Positions 43,876 through 54,005 of a stretch of 64,000 bases of DNA are shown piece by piece (position 1 is the stretch's first letter; each line of letters starts with the position of its first letter). This DNA is from Hyphomicrobium sp. Lineage in GTDB: Bacteria > Pseudomonadota > Alphaproteobacteria > Rhizobiales > Hyphomicrobiaceae. The notes beneath the pieces were generated by a model. That model was not told where the DNA came from and ran no database searches. It saw only the letters and a list, made by a program, of their open reading frames with translations. The stretch is taken from positions 1 through 64,000 of the forward strand of contig JANXVY010000043.1 in NCBI GenBank assembly GCA_025351425.1. Direction: 5' to 3'. A program made the translations under genes and the position numbers.

Positions 43876-46713
43876 ATGAGTGAGCAGATGACAACGGGCG
43901 GGTTCGACGCGATAGCGCCGGAACCTGCGGGGCAACCCGCGGGAGAGCTGCGCGTGTTCGATCACGTCTGCCGTCTCGTCCCCTCATCGGGCCTTCAGTT
44001 TATCGACGTGACGATCGAAGCAGGCCGGCTGCCGGGACTGCGGGCCTGGTTCACCGAAGATGAAATCGAAACCTCCGCTGGCTCGCGGCACGTCTTGCTG
44101 CCGCTCTCCAACGATACCGGAACCGATGGCACGACGTGGCATCCGGTGACGTTCAAGCCGCTCGGTCCCAGTGAAACGTTGTCGTTCACGGGACTGGAGG
44201 CGCTGGAGCCCTATCTCGACCGCTGGATGCCCGTGCCGTATTTGCGTTATCTCGGGCGCTCTGGTTCAGGCTCGGCCCAGTTCGACCAAGGCCCGACCAA
44301 CTGGGCGCGTGTGTTCGTGGCCAAACCAGCCGAAGGCCTGCGTGGTGCCGACCAGCTGAGCGCCGTGTTTGCCTTCGATACCCGCCTCGACACCCGCAGC
44401 CGCGCCGACCAGTCGCCGTATCTGGCGCCGAACGCCGACGATGCCTTGTTCGCATCGACCTTCATTCTCGCCGATGCCCCTGCAGAACTGGCCGAGTTCC
44501 TGAGCCAGCCGTGGATCGACGCGTGGCTGCGCGAATCGGGCCAGCCGCCGGACTCCGAGCAGGGCTTGGCAGACTTCGACGAGCAGGGTTTTGCAGCCGC
44601 ATCTCCAGCCCAGCCCAAGTTCGCGCTGGCTCATGTCGCGCGCTATCTCACCTTCCTTAAAATCCTGAAGCGCGCCGGCACCCCACCGCAGATCCGCTAC
44701 GTCGACAGCATTTCAAAAACGCTCCCCGTCGTCACGACGGGCCTCGACCTCGTGATCGATTTTGGCGCGTCCAAAACCACTGCCCTCCTGTTGGACCGCA
44801 AGCAGGCCCTCGCGCCCGATATCGCCGAGGCCGCCCGCAGCGCGATTCCCTTGCGCCTGCGCGATCTGGCGAAGCCTCACATAATTCATACCGGCCCGAT
44901 TCCGACGGTTGTCGAGTTTGACCATCAGACCTTCGGCAACGCGGCGCTGTCGCGTCGCAGCGGCCGGCCCGACGCCTTCGCCTGGACCAGCCTCGTGCGC
45001 ATCGGCGCCGAAGCCCAGCGGCTCGCGCTCCGCATCAACGCGACGGAAGGCATCACCGGCCACAGCGATTTCGGCAACGCCCTCGATCAGACGGAGCCAT
45101 CCGCCACGATGTGGCGCTTTTCGACCCGAGATGCCCCGGCTGGCAAGACCGGCCCTATGGTCACGGGCGAAACCCTGCGCCACGTTTCCGAAAACGGTGA
45201 TCTGTTGGTGCGCGGCGACCAGTTGCAAATCGGCCAGGCCCGCCCCGACGCAGCAGCCAGTGTCCCCGCCATCCGTCCGCACTTTTCGAACTCCGCGCTC
45301 GCCGGGTTTTTTGTCGCCGAACTTCTGCTTCACGCCATCAGCGAGATCAACGCGGCGTCCACAGGCGCCCCGTTCGGGAACACCGGCACCGAGCGCAACG
45401 ATGTCCGCCAGATCGAGCGTATCGTGGTGACCGTCCCGGTCGCCATGCCGGCCAGCGAACACCGCAATCTGCTCGACCGTGTGAGGACGGCCATCGACCT
45501 CGTCTGGCGCACCCAGCATTGGGACCAGCCCGGCCACAATGCCCACCCCATCAAGCCCGAACTACTGGCCGGCATCGGTCCCGATGTCGGAATCCAGCTG
45601 GTTTACCTGCTCGACGAAGTGAGCAACAAGTTCGGCGGCGCCTTCTCCGAACTGGTCGACTGCGTCCGGCGCCGCAGCGGCGATCCCGACGCCCGCGACA
45701 ACCTGCGCATATCGTCTATCGAGGTCGGGCGGAGGGCCTCGGGCCTGACCGTTATCGACTACGACGTTAGCCACGACGGCACAGTGCATGCCGACCTCGT
45801 CCTTGCCGACCGCACAGGCTCGGGTGGCGAACGGGTTATCGAGGCCATCGTCGAAGCCCACATCTTGCCTGCGATTGCACACAGCCTAGCCGCAAGTGGC
45901 CTTTCCGACACGATGGGATTCGTGCTCGCGTTCATCGCCGGCAGCAAGGAGCAGGGCGCGGCCAACCTCATCGGCAAGCGGCTGGTGACGAAGATCCTGC
46001 GCCCGGCCGCGATCGGGGTTTTCGAACACTATGCGAATGGTCCGCGCCGCGGCGGCGAAGGCTTGCGGACGTTCCGCCTCGACGCGCTGATCGCAAGCGG
46101 CGGCGGACGCCTCGACCCGATCGGCTCGTTGTTCGAGGCCGCCGCGACCCGCGCAGGAGCCGCGAATTTCTCGCTGGCCGCCGTCAGCCTCGACATCAGC
46201 CGCCGCCATATCCGCCGCCTTCTCGAGACGGAGCTCTGGCCTATGGTCACCGCCATGACGGACGCGATCTCCTCGAGCGAATCCGATATTCTCCTGATCG
46301 GCGGCGACCTTGCCCACGTGCCTGACCTGCTCGATCATGTACTCGCGCGCGCCCCAGTTCCCGCTGGCCGGATCGTCGTCGTGGACCAGGCGTTCCGCCA
46401 TTCCGGCCAACCGGCGGCAGGCCACAACGCGTGTCACACCCAGGCCGTGCTGAGCGCTTACATGGCTGGCCGCAATCTCCTGCAATCGGATCAGTTTTCA
46501 CTCATCACGCGCGAAATCTCGCAAAGCTTGCCAACCGACGGCCGCTCCCAGCCGGCCCTGCAATCCAGGACCTCCCCAAGCCGCACGGCGGCCGGGGAAC
46601 GGGCGATGGCTCTGGTGAACGGCCCGAACACCCGGGTGAGCGAGCCCCTTCTCAACGAAGACGATATAGCGCCGCCCCAGTTCGCCCGTTCAACGATCGA
46701 GCGGATGCGATGA
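43876..46713 (+). CDS. srfB: SrfB-like virulence-factor-family protein (actin/Hsp70-fold ATPase)
   Basis: Protein of 945 residues from the ATG at 43876. An all-beta-looking N-terminal part (to about 285) precedes an actin/Hsp70-like ATPase core. The phosphate-1 loop is VIDFGASKTT at 293-302, a phosphate-2-like IVVTVPVAMPASE lies near 520, and the adenosine motif LLIGGDLAHVPD near 845. This layout matches the SrfB family (Pfam virulence factor SrfB), named after a Salmonella SsrB-regulated gene. The C-terminal 80 residues look disordered. It starts a six-gene run with an SrfC-like gene 37 bases downstream. Its cargo is unknown. Confidence 0.85.
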   Translation: MSEQMTTGGFDAIAPEPAGQPAGELRVFDHVCRLVPSSGLQFIDVTIEAGRLPGLRAWFTEDEIETSAGSRHVLLPLSNDTGTDGTTWHPVTFKPLGPSETLSFTGLEALEPYLDRWMPVPYLRYLGRSGSGSAQFDQGPTNWARVFVAKPAEGLRGADQLSAVFAFDTRLDTRSRADQSPYLAPNADDALFASTFILADAPAELAEFLSQPWIDAWLRESGQPPDSEQGLADFDEQGFAAASPAQPKFALAHVARYLTFLKILKRAGTPPQIRYVDSISKTLPVVTTGLDLVIDFGASKTTALLLDRKQALAPDIAEAARSAIPLRLRDLAKPHIIHTGPIPTVVEFDHQTFGNAALSRRSGRPDAFAWTSLVRIGAEAQRLALRINATEGITGHSDFGNALDQTEPSATMWRFSTRDAPAGKTGPMVTGETLRHVSENGDLLVRGDQLQIGQARPDAAASVPAIRPHFSNSALAGFFVAELLLHAISEINAASTGAPFGNTGTERNDVRQIERIVVTVPVAMPASEHRNLLDRVRTAIDLVWRTQHWDQPGHNAHPIKPELLAGIGPDVGIQLVYLLDEVSNKFGGAFSELVDCVRRRSGDPDARDNLRISSIEVGRRASGLTVIDYDVSHDGTVHADLVLADRTGSGGERVIEAIVEAHILPAIAHSLAASGLSDTMGFVLAFIAGSKEQGAANLIGKRLVTKILRPAAIGVFEHYANGPRRGGEGLRTFRLDALIASGGGRLDPIGSLFEAAATRAGAANFSLAAVSLDISRRHIRRLLETELWPMVTAMTDAISSSESDILLIGGDLAHVPDLLDHVLARAPVPAGRIVVVDQAFRHSGQPAAGHNACHTQAVLSAYMAGRNLLQSDQFSLITREISQSLPTDGRSQPALQSRTSPSRTAAGERAMALVNGPNTRVSEPLLNEDDIAPPQFARSTIERMR

Positions 46714-46750
46714 GGACCCTGGCGCACCATATGAGCGAAGGGTCCGCGTC

Positions 46751-49306
46751 ATGACTCCCGCCCAGAAATTCGTCTTGAGCTGCCGCCAAACCGGCGAGTC
46801 TGCGGCGCGGCTGTCCGATTGGCTGGATCACCATCCCGCAGTGCTGGGCCTTGGCCACAGCGCCGTCCGCGACGATATAGAGAGCTTGGCTGCGCGCCTG
46901 CCCCCATTTGTAGCCGCCGCCGACACCGTACCCTGCATCGCGCTGCTGGCCCCCCCGCGCGCCGGCAAGATCGACCTGTTGTTTCAGATCCTGGCGGCCC
47001 GCAGCCCGCTGACGCTTGGCGGGTTCGGCGCGCGTCCCCTCGAACCGTCGGCGATCCGCAGCCTGCTGCCGCCCGATACGTCCGCCGGCGGTTGCGCGAC
47101 GCTCCGCTTCACGTCCGCCGAAATGCCACCGACGCCGCGCGGCTTCCCGCTCCGCGTTGGCCTGTTGTCGGCGACCGATCTCGCAGCGATCACCGCCGCT
47201 GCAGCCTTTGCATCGCTTCCCGCTCCCGCAGCACCAACCGTTGCCGCCAAGGTGGAGGCTGTCTTCGGCGACCTCACCGGCCGCCTCTCCCCCCAGGCGC
47301 TGCCAGGCCTGTCCGAACGCGACGTACTCGACCTGCGCGAATTCATCACCGCACGCTGGCCCGGCGAACCGGCCCTTGAGGCACTCGACGCCGCGCGCTA
47401 CTGGGAACGGTTCCGCGAGATTGCAGTCCACGTCGCCGAACCCGGCCGCCGCCGGCTGTTCGCCTTGCTCTGGAACGACGATGCCGGATTTACGCAGCTG
47501 TTCAACCGTTTGGCCGACGGACTGGACCGCCTAGGCCACGGCTCCGACGGCTATTGCACGCCGGAGGCGCTGCTTGGCAAAGACAAGACCTCGGGCTGGA
47601 TGACCCGTCACCCGCGCAGTATCATCGACGCCGCAACCCTCATGACGCTCGACCAGCCGGGAGGCCCAATCGTGCCCATGATGAACCGCTTTGGCCAGAC
47701 GGTAGATCTTGAGCGTGCGGTGATAGCAGGCCTCGTCGCCGAGCTTCCCCTTCACTTGGGCCCTTGCCGCCTGAACGATCTGGCCCCTGCAGACCTGCTC
47801 GATTTCCCGGTGCCGCCCGCCATCGGCACCCCGGCGCTGGCAACGGCGACGCCGGCCAACGACAACGCCTCCCAGGCCGCGGTTCACTTTGCCCGCGCCA
47901 AGGCGATCTACCTGTTCGAACGTGCAACCCAGCGCCGTGACGTGACGGCGCTCGTCGCAGTTCTGGATGCAACGCACGAAGACGACACTTTCGCGCCCGC
48001 CATTGGCGACTGGGTCGAAACCGCCCAGGGCGGCAACGCGCGCGCCCGCGAACGCGTTCGCCGCGGCTTGTTTCTCGCAAGCCCTCAACGCTCGAGCAGC
48101 GCTGCATCCGACGAAGCGGCGATAGAGAGCGTACTTCGAAACATCTTCGGCGCCGATCAGGATTGGCCGGCCGCCTGGACGCCCAACCGGCCGCTCACCG
48201 AAATTTTCTGGTACAGCCCCTCGGAAGCCGCGAGCTCCCAGCCGCACCCGGCGGTCGCACCTACCCCCGCAACGGCGCTTACGGCGACCGGATCGCAATC
48301 GCCGCGGCAGGACTCCCAGGTAACGCAACTCGTGAAATCGCTCGGGCTTGCGAGCGATAACAGGATCAAGCTGCTGCAATTGAACCAGGCCCTCCAGGAC
48401 CTGCGGAGACGACTGCGCCAGACGGTGCTCCGCCATCATACCTCCAACGACCCGGCTGCCCTCGCCGATTGGCGCCGTGGCACGGCAGTGGTCGTCCAGG
48501 ATCGATTGCAGTTCCTGGTCGAGCAAGGGCGGCTGAGCCACCTCCAGCGCGCCCTGCTGCCAACCGAATCGGGCGTCCTGATCCAACTGGCCGGCGCCCA
48601 AGCCGCAACAGCCTCGAAACATTACGATTTGACGCCTTCGTGGCGCGACGCCCCGGGCGCCCGGCCGCAGTCCGAGCAGCCGATGATCCCCATCGGCCGT
48701 CTGGCGGAACTGGCGGTCGTCCACTGGTTCAAGTCGATGCGCCGGGCAACGCGGTCGCAGCGCTTGTGCCGCGAGCTGCGGATCGAACCGGGCGTTCTGC
48801 ACAATCTGGTGGACGAGTTGCAGATCGGCGCTCAACGCTGCCTTCTCGCCAGCGAAATTGCGAGCGCCTATGGGCAGACGGCCCAGGTCAGACCCCAGAG
48901 CGCGCAGTCCGGCGACACCGCAATTCTGGCGCCCGTGACGGCGAGCGGCCGCGATTTGGCCCGCCTTGCAGCTTACGCATGCCGCATTATGACCGCATAC
49001 CTGGAAGTGCTTGGCCCCGTTCCCAGTCGCGGACGCTCAGTTTCGCTCCGCGGCAATCGAACGTCGTACGACCTTGAGGTTGCCGACGGCTCCTCGGGTG
49101 GCTATGCCTCTCAGGGAGCACGCCCCCGGGGGGGAGCGCGCCGTTCGTCGAGACCATCGCAGACCACTTGGGAAATATCATTCGTCACGCTCGTCGAAGA
49201 CAACATTGCTTCTGCCCAACTTCTTTCTGGGCGCGGCGATAAGGATCGCGAATTGGGCGAACTGATCCAGCTGTTTGCGTCGGGCCCGTTTGAGGTTGAA
49301 CCATGA
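46751..49306 (+). CDS. srfC: SrfC-like putative virulence factor with a degenerate P-loop
   Basis: Protein of 851 residues, in the position and size of SrfC. An N-terminal P-loop-like stretch APPRAGKID at 67-75 keeps the Lys but has Ile where Ser or Thr is needed, so nucleotide hydrolysis is doubtful. Helical and Ala/Pro-rich segments follow, and the 580-850 region holds conserved-looking RNAELAVV-type helices and a final beta-rich part. No signal peptide or membrane segment. It lies between SrfB and a membrane-anchored partner, with a 4-base ATGA overlap to the latter. Confidence 0.75.
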   Translation: MTPAQKFVLSCRQTGESAARLSDWLDHHPAVLGLGHSAVRDDIESLAARLPPFVAAADTVPCIALLAPPRAGKIDLLFQILAARSPLTLGGFGARPLEPSAIRSLLPPDTSAGGCATLRFTSAEMPPTPRGFPLRVGLLSATDLAAITAAAAFASLPAPAAPTVAAKVEAVFGDLTGRLSPQALPGLSERDVLDLREFITARWPGEPALEALDAARYWERFREIAVHVAEPGRRRLFALLWNDDAGFTQLFNRLADGLDRLGHGSDGYCTPEALLGKDKTSGWMTRHPRSIIDAATLMTLDQPGGPIVPMMNRFGQTVDLERAVIAGLVAELPLHLGPCRLNDLAPADLLDFPVPPAIGTPALATATPANDNASQAAVHFARAKAIYLFERATQRRDVTALVAVLDATHEDDTFAPAIGDWVETAQGGNARARERVRRGLFLASPQRSSSAASDEAAIESVLRNIFGADQDWPAAWTPNRPLTEIFWYSPSEAASSQPHPAVAPTPATALTATGSQSPRQDSQVTQLVKSLGLASDNRIKLLQLNQALQDLRRRLRQTVLRHHTSNDPAALADWRRGTAVVVQDRLQFLVEQGRLSHLQRALLPTESGVLIQLAGAQAATASKHYDLTPSWRDAPGARPQSEQPMIPIGRLAELAVVHWFKSMRRATRSQRLCRELRIEPGVLHNLVDELQIGAQRCLLASEIASAYGQTAQVRPQSAQSGDTAILAPVTASGRDLARLAAYACRIMTAYLEVLGPVPSRGRSVSLRGNRTSYDLEVADGSSGGYASQGARPRGGARRSSRPSQTTWEISFVTLVEDNIASAQLLSGRGDKDRELGELIQLFASGPFEVEP

Positions 49307-50769
49307 CTGTGATGAAAATCGAGATCGTCCCCGATCCCAGTCAGCCGGCCGGCGGGCATGCAATTATCCGCCTCAAAGGCGTGGCGCTGCTCCCCCCGGG
49401 CGCGACATTCCGCATCGATCCGATCGACGAAGCGCTGAACGATGGTGACGACGAGGGCTGGCCCCAAGGCGAACGCCACCCGATCGAAACGCGCCAAACC
49501 CCTGAAGGCGTCGAATTGCACATCGGCCCCGACGTGGTCGATGCCCCGCTGCTGGAACCAGGGACACCGGTCACGATCTCCGTTCCCGATGGGCATGTGA
49601 GTGCCGAAGTTGTCTGGCCCGACTTGCCGGTCTCATTCGCTGGCACGCAATCGCCGGTCATCATGACGCCGTCGCAGATGGCGGCCCAAATTGCCACCAA
49701 CGAGCGCGAGAAGTCCAAAGCCGCGAATGCGGCCGCCGCCCGCGCCGAGGAAGAACGCCTCGCGCGCATCAGGCAGGATGCGGCAGCCGCCGAAGCGGTC
49801 CGCGAGCAGAAGCGGATGGCCCAGGCGGCCCGCGAGTTGGAAGCAGCGCTCGCCCTCGAGCCGATCCGCCCCGAAACCGGACGCACACTGAACGGCCTCG
49901 ACAAGCCGTTCGTTGCGCCCCCGTCCTCGAACATGTCTCAAACCACGAACGCCGCACCGCCGCGCACGAACGAAACGTCGCTCTCGAGCCTTTCCAAACC
50001 CGTGCCCGATCGGATCGATCCGATGATGGAGCCCGAACGCGACATGTCGCTGCCGGCCATCGTGCTCAAGCGGTCGGCCCAGTCTGCAACGACCCAGTCT
50101 GCCACGAACGGAGACCAGGAACCCGAAACCACGGTCCTGAGGCGCGAGACGATCGAGGGCCGAGTGGTCCCTCAAGAGTCCGGCAGCCGCTTGATGCCCT
50201 TCCTTGCAGGTGCCGGAGTTGCAGGCATCGCCGCCGCCGCCGTGCTTGCTCTTCTCGTCTTCTACCCCCAGGCAACCGTTACTGGCCCCGGCGTCCAAAC
50301 CGCCGGCGTTTCGGCCAAGACGACGCTGGCCGATGCGTTCACGGTGAACACGCAGTCGCCGCGCGGCGAAATCGCAACCGACGTCGATCTTCCGACGGCG
50401 CTCCGGCTCGCCGATTACAATCTGCATGGCATCGATCGGCCCATCGATCGCGCCGAAGCCGAATTCTGGCTTAAAAAGGCGATGTCTCTGACCGCCAGCC
50501 ACTCGCAGATTCGCTGGGCGATGACGCAGCTTGGCACATTATCGGCCGAGCCCGTCAACGGTCCGCCCGACTACGAAAAGGCCCGGCTCCTGTGGGAGAT
50601 TTCCGCGGCGAACGGCGACCCCATCGCGATGTGCTTCCTGGGAACCATGTTGGAACACGGCCTGGGCGTCGCCGCCGATCGCGCCAAGGCCCTCGAATAC
50701 TTCAAGCGTTCCAAGGATGCAGGCGGTTGCCCAACTTCCGACGAAGCCGTCGCCCGGTTGAGTAAATGA
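49303..50769 (+). CDS. Bitopic protein: beta domain, coiled coil, one membrane helix, Sel1 repeats
   Basis: Protein of 488 residues. An N-terminal beta-sandwich-like domain spans 1-115, an Ala/Glu-rich coiled coil 132-187, a Pro/Ser-rich linker 190-295, a single membrane helix 298-321 (LMPFLAGAGVAGIAAAAVLA), and Sel1/TPR-like repeats 385-480 ending in AMCFLGTMLEHGLG. The topology is predicted with the N-terminus in the cytoplasm and Sel1 in the periplasm. It overlaps the SrfC-like gene by four bases and the following gene by four, so all are translated together. By position it could play the SrfA role, but no homology was confirmed. Confidence 0.75.
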   Translation: MTVMKIEIVPDPSQPAGGHAIIRLKGVALLPPGATFRIDPIDEALNDGDDEGWPQGERHPIETRQTPEGVELHIGPDVVDAPLLEPGTPVTISVPDGHVSAEVVWPDLPVSFAGTQSPVIMTPSQMAAQIATNEREKSKAANAAAARAEEERLARIRQDAAAAEAVREQKRMAQAARELEAALALEPIRPETGRTLNGLDKPFVAPPSSNMSQTTNAAPPRTNETSLSSLSKPVPDRIDPMMEPERDMSLPAIVLKRSAQSATTQSATNGDQEPETTVLRRETIEGRVVPQESGSRLMPFLAGAGVAGIAAAAVLALLVFYPQATVTGPGVQTAGVSAKTTLADAFTVNTQSPRGEIATDVDLPTALRLADYNLHGIDRPIDRAEAEFWLKKAMSLTASHSQIRWAMTQLGTLSAEPVNGPPDYEKARLLWEISAANGDPIAMCFLGTMLEHGLGVAADRAKALEYFKRSKDAGGCPTSDEAVARLSK

Positions 50770-52214
50770 GGTTGCGTATGTACGGTTTTACCTTCCTCGC
50801 TCCGCGTGTCCTGCTGGCATCCTTCGGAGCGCTGGCCGCCGCGACGATCGTTTCGGCTCAAGCCTTCGCCCAAAGCACTCAAGCGCCGCTGTTTTATGAC
50901 GGCCGACGCCTGCCCGACATGGAAGTCGAGCGCCGCAACCAGGAAGTTCTGATCGAACAGCAGCGCCTGCAAGAAGAGCGCAAGCTCGAAGCAGCCGCCA
51001 ACGCCAAGCGTCGGGCTGACGACGAGCGGCGCGCGGCCTCCGACATTGCCGAGGCGCAGCGCAAGGCGGAGGAAGACAAACGCGCGGCAGCCGAGGTCGA
51101 CGCCCGCCAAAAGGCCGAAGACGCCCGCCTCGCCGCTTCAGCCGAAGCCCAGCGCAAGGCCGACGAGGAAAAACGCATCGCCGCCGAAGCAGACGCCCGC
51201 AAAAAGTCCGATGACGCCCGCCTCGCGGCTGCAGCCGAAACCCAGCGCAAGGCCGACGAGGAAAAGCGAGCAACGGAAGTGGCCGCCGCCAGGAAAAATG
51301 CCGAAGAAGTCCGTTTGGCAGCTCTCGCCTCTGCAGCAGCAGCAGCCGCCGAAGCCCAGCGCGTCGCCGCCGAAGCAGCCACCGCTGCAACCGCAGCGGC
51401 ACGCAAGCCAGCCCAGAGTGCGGCCCAGACTGCGGCCCTAATCGCCCCTCCTGGCGCCACCAAGGCCACCGTTGACGCGCCCGCATCGGGCTGCGCACCG
51501 GCGAGCGTAAAGTCGACCGCGCGCAGCGGCGGCCGGATCGAAGTCGCCATCGACAGCCCATGCCGCAAGACCCAGCCCGTGATGGTCCAATACGGCGGCT
51601 TCGATTTCGTCCGAAAACTCAATAGCAACGGTCAAGCCTCCATCATGCTCGACCTGTTTGCCGGCGACCCGGAAACCGCCAAAATCACCTTCGCCGATGC
51701 GACCAGCCACACCATCGCCGCAGCAGCAGGCGACCTCCACGATATATCGAAGATCGCCATCATCTGGTCCCAGCCGGTCGAATTGGCGCTCCACGCCAGC
51801 GAAAACGGCGCGCCGCTGACCAAGAGTGTCTGGTCTGGAGCCGCCTCGACGGCCGAATTAGCCAAGGCAGCCGTCACCGAGACCGGCCGTGGTGCGGGCT
51901 TCATGTCGACAGTAAACGCAGGGATCACAGAAGGCCCCCGCATGGAGGTGTACACCTTCATCCACAGCCCCGAGCAGGACGTCGGCGCGGTGGCCATGAG
52001 CCTCGATTACGTGAGCCGTGGCGCAACGCCTGCGGGCGACATGTGCGGGCAGGGTGCGCTGGCTGAAATCACTTTCGACGTCGTGATCCTCGATCATCGG
52101 GGGCAGGTGCGGCGCGAAAATGGGCAAGTTCCGGCCGCCAAGTGCGGCGAGCCACTGTCGGAAAAGGCGCGGTTCTTGCGTGAGGTTGTGCCGGATTTGC
52201 GATTTAGGCGCTGA
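50766..52214 (+). CDS. Exported TolA-like coiled-coil protein
   Basis: Protein of 482 residues with a signal peptide or anchor at about 1-36. Residues 50-215 are a charged Ala/Glu/Arg/Lys coiled coil built of 31-residue units (EAQRKA-DEEKR-AAEADAR type), three in full around 98-190, encoded by DNA repeats of 93 bases near 51046-51330. A globular Cys-containing C-terminal domain fills 235-482. The helix could span the periplasm as in TolA. ATGA overlap with the upstream gene. The C-terminal domain is not recognised. Confidence 0.72.
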   Translation: MRLRMYGFTFLAPRVLLASFGALAAATIVSAQAFAQSTQAPLFYDGRRLPDMEVERRNQEVLIEQQRLQEERKLEAAANAKRRADDERRAASDIAEAQRKAEEDKRAAAEVDARQKAEDARLAASAEAQRKADEEKRIAAEADARKKSDDARLAAAAETQRKADEEKRATEVAAARKNAEEVRLAALASAAAAAAEAQRVAAEAATAATAAARKPAQSAAQTAALIAPPGATKATVDAPASGCAPASVKSTARSGGRIEVAIDSPCRKTQPVMVQYGGFDFVRKLNSNGQASIMLDLFAGDPETAKITFADATSHTIAAAAGDLHDISKIAIIWSQPVELALHASENGAPLTKSVWSGAASTAELAKAAVTETGRGAGFMSTVNAGITEGPRMEVYTFIHSPEQDVGAVAMSLDYVSRGATPAGDMCGQGALAEITFDVVILDHRGQVRRENGQVPAAKCGEPLSEKARFLREVVPDLRFRR

Positions 52215-52289
52215 CGATACACCCGCAAAGCGTGTATTCACCGGCAGATACGGGTCTAGGGGTCTTTTTTGCGTAGGTGGGAGTATCAG

Positions 52290-53906
52290 ATGTCGAGTTG
52301 GCTACGGGGACGTGGGGCGAGTTTATTCGTCGCGATGGCAGCGCTGGCTGGTGGGTCAGCAGCCGACGCCGCGGAAGTGACGTTGCGGATGAAGGGCGGC
52401 GATTTCTCGGTAACGGGCGATCTGCAGGCCTTCGACAATGCCAAGTATACGATCCAGTCGAAATCGTTCGGCACCATGTCGCTGGATGCGGCCCGCTTCG
52501 ACTGTGAAGGCGCAGGTTGCCCGAAAGCAGGGGCAACGGCCGCCCCCACGCAGGCCACAGCGGCGCTCAAAATTCCCCAGAACCTGGGCAACAAAATCTC
52601 GGTTCAGGGCTCAAACACCATCGGCGGCCAATTGATGCCCGCGATCGTCCAGGCGTATGCCGCCGCGTTCGGTGCCAAGACGACCAAGATCGTCGGCGAG
52701 AACCCGCTCGACCTCACCCTAAAGCTCGCCGACCAGAAGGGATCGGAGCAATGGATTGTCGACCTGCACCGCCACGGCTCCACAACTGCCTTTACCGGTT
52801 TTGAGCAAAAGGCAGTCGACATCGGCATGTCGTCGCGTACGATCAAGCCGGAAGAAGCGGCCAAGCTGCAGGCCGCTGGCCTCGGCGATATGAAGTCGCC
52901 GGCCAACGAACACGTCCTCGGCCTGGATGGACTTCTCGTGCTGGTCGCGCCCGGCAATTCGGCAGTCTCGATGTCGCTCGAAAATATTGCCAAGATTTTC
53001 TCGGGCGCCGTCACCGACTGGTCGGAAATCGGCCTACCGCCCGGCAAGATCAATGTTTATGCGCCGACCCTGGAATCTGGCACCTTCGAAACCTTCGACA
53101 CGCTGGTCTTGAAGCCCCTGAACGTCAAATTGACGGCATCGGCCAAGCGCACCGAAAACCACGCCGAACAGGCCGATCTCGTCGCAGCCGACCCCAACGG
53201 CATCGGCTTCACGGGCATCGCTTATCAGCGCAACGCCAAGGCGCTGAACGTGGAAGCGTCGTGCGGCCTCATTGCGCGTCCATCGGCCTTCGTGATGAAG
53301 ACGGAAGAATATCCATTGACCCGCCGGCTCTTCCTCTACACGGCCGGCGAACCCAAGAACCCCCTCGCCAAAGGATTGTTGGACTTCGCACTGTCGAGTG
53401 CTGCCCAAAGCGTCATCCGCCAAAACGACTTCATCGACCAGTCGCCTGAAGTGCTGGACTTCCAGTCGCAAACGACGCGCATCGCCTATGCGCTCAATGC
53501 GGCCGGCCCCGACTTCGACTTGAACTTGATGAAGACGCTGATCAGCGACTTGAAACCCGCCAGCCGCCTGTCGACGACGTTCCGCTTCGAAACGGCCAAC
53601 TTCTCGCTCGACACCAAGGCGCTGGCCGACATCGGCCGCTTGCGCCTATTGCTCGATCAGCCGGAGTACAAGGGCAAGACGGTCACGCTTGCCGGTTTTG
53701 CCGACGGCGTCGGCCGCTTCGACAGCAACCTCGCTCTGTCACAGCGCCGCGCCACAGCCGTTTTGAACGCACTGGAACGCTCCGGCGGCAAGAACATCCA
53801 GGCGAAGCTCGTCACCAAGGCCTACAGCCAGCTGGCACCGGTCACCTGTAACGACAGCCCCGAAGGCCGCGGCTTCAACCGCCGCGTCGAGGTCTGGGTG
53901 AAATAG
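52290..53906 (+). CDS. Phosphate-binding-protein/OmpA fusion
   Basis: Exported protein of 538 residues from the ATG at 52290, with GGGAG six bases upstream. A signal peptide ends near ADAA/EVT. A small N-terminal domain (about 29-75) is followed by a PstS-like type 2 periplasmic binding domain (about 95-380) with QGSNTIGGQ, SSRTIKPEEA and ESGTFETFDTLVL, the usual ligand-loop patterns of phosphate binders. The last 130 residues are an OmpA peptidoglycan-binding domain (ADGVGRFDSNLALSQRRATA, then GRGFNRRVEVWVK). It would hold the binding domain to the cell wall. No pst permease is nearby. Confidence 0.85.
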   Translation: MSSWLRGRGASLFVAMAALAGGSAADAAEVTLRMKGGDFSVTGDLQAFDNAKYTIQSKSFGTMSLDAARFDCEGAGCPKAGATAAPTQATAALKIPQNLGNKISVQGSNTIGGQLMPAIVQAYAAAFGAKTTKIVGENPLDLTLKLADQKGSEQWIVDLHRHGSTTAFTGFEQKAVDIGMSSRTIKPEEAAKLQAAGLGDMKSPANEHVLGLDGLLVLVAPGNSAVSMSLENIAKIFSGAVTDWSEIGLPPGKINVYAPTLESGTFETFDTLVLKPLNVKLTASAKRTENHAEQADLVAADPNGIGFTGIAYQRNAKALNVEASCGLIARPSAFVMKTEEYPLTRRLFLYTAGEPKNPLAKGLLDFALSSAAQSVIRQNDFIDQSPEVLDFQSQTTRIAYALNAAGPDFDLNLMKTLISDLKPASRLSTTFRFETANFSLDTKALADIGRLRLLLDQPEYKGKTVTLAGFADGVGRFDSNLALSQRRATAVLNALERSGGKNIQAKLVTKAYSQLAPVTCNDSPEGRGFNRRVEVWVK

Positions 53907-54005
53907 GCTCATTTGCGACGCATTCGACAACGAGACTAGCCCCGGGCGCGGGCCAGTCTCTCCAGGCAGCGCCGGTCTTTTGTCCGATTTGTGAGAGTAC
54001 TTTTC

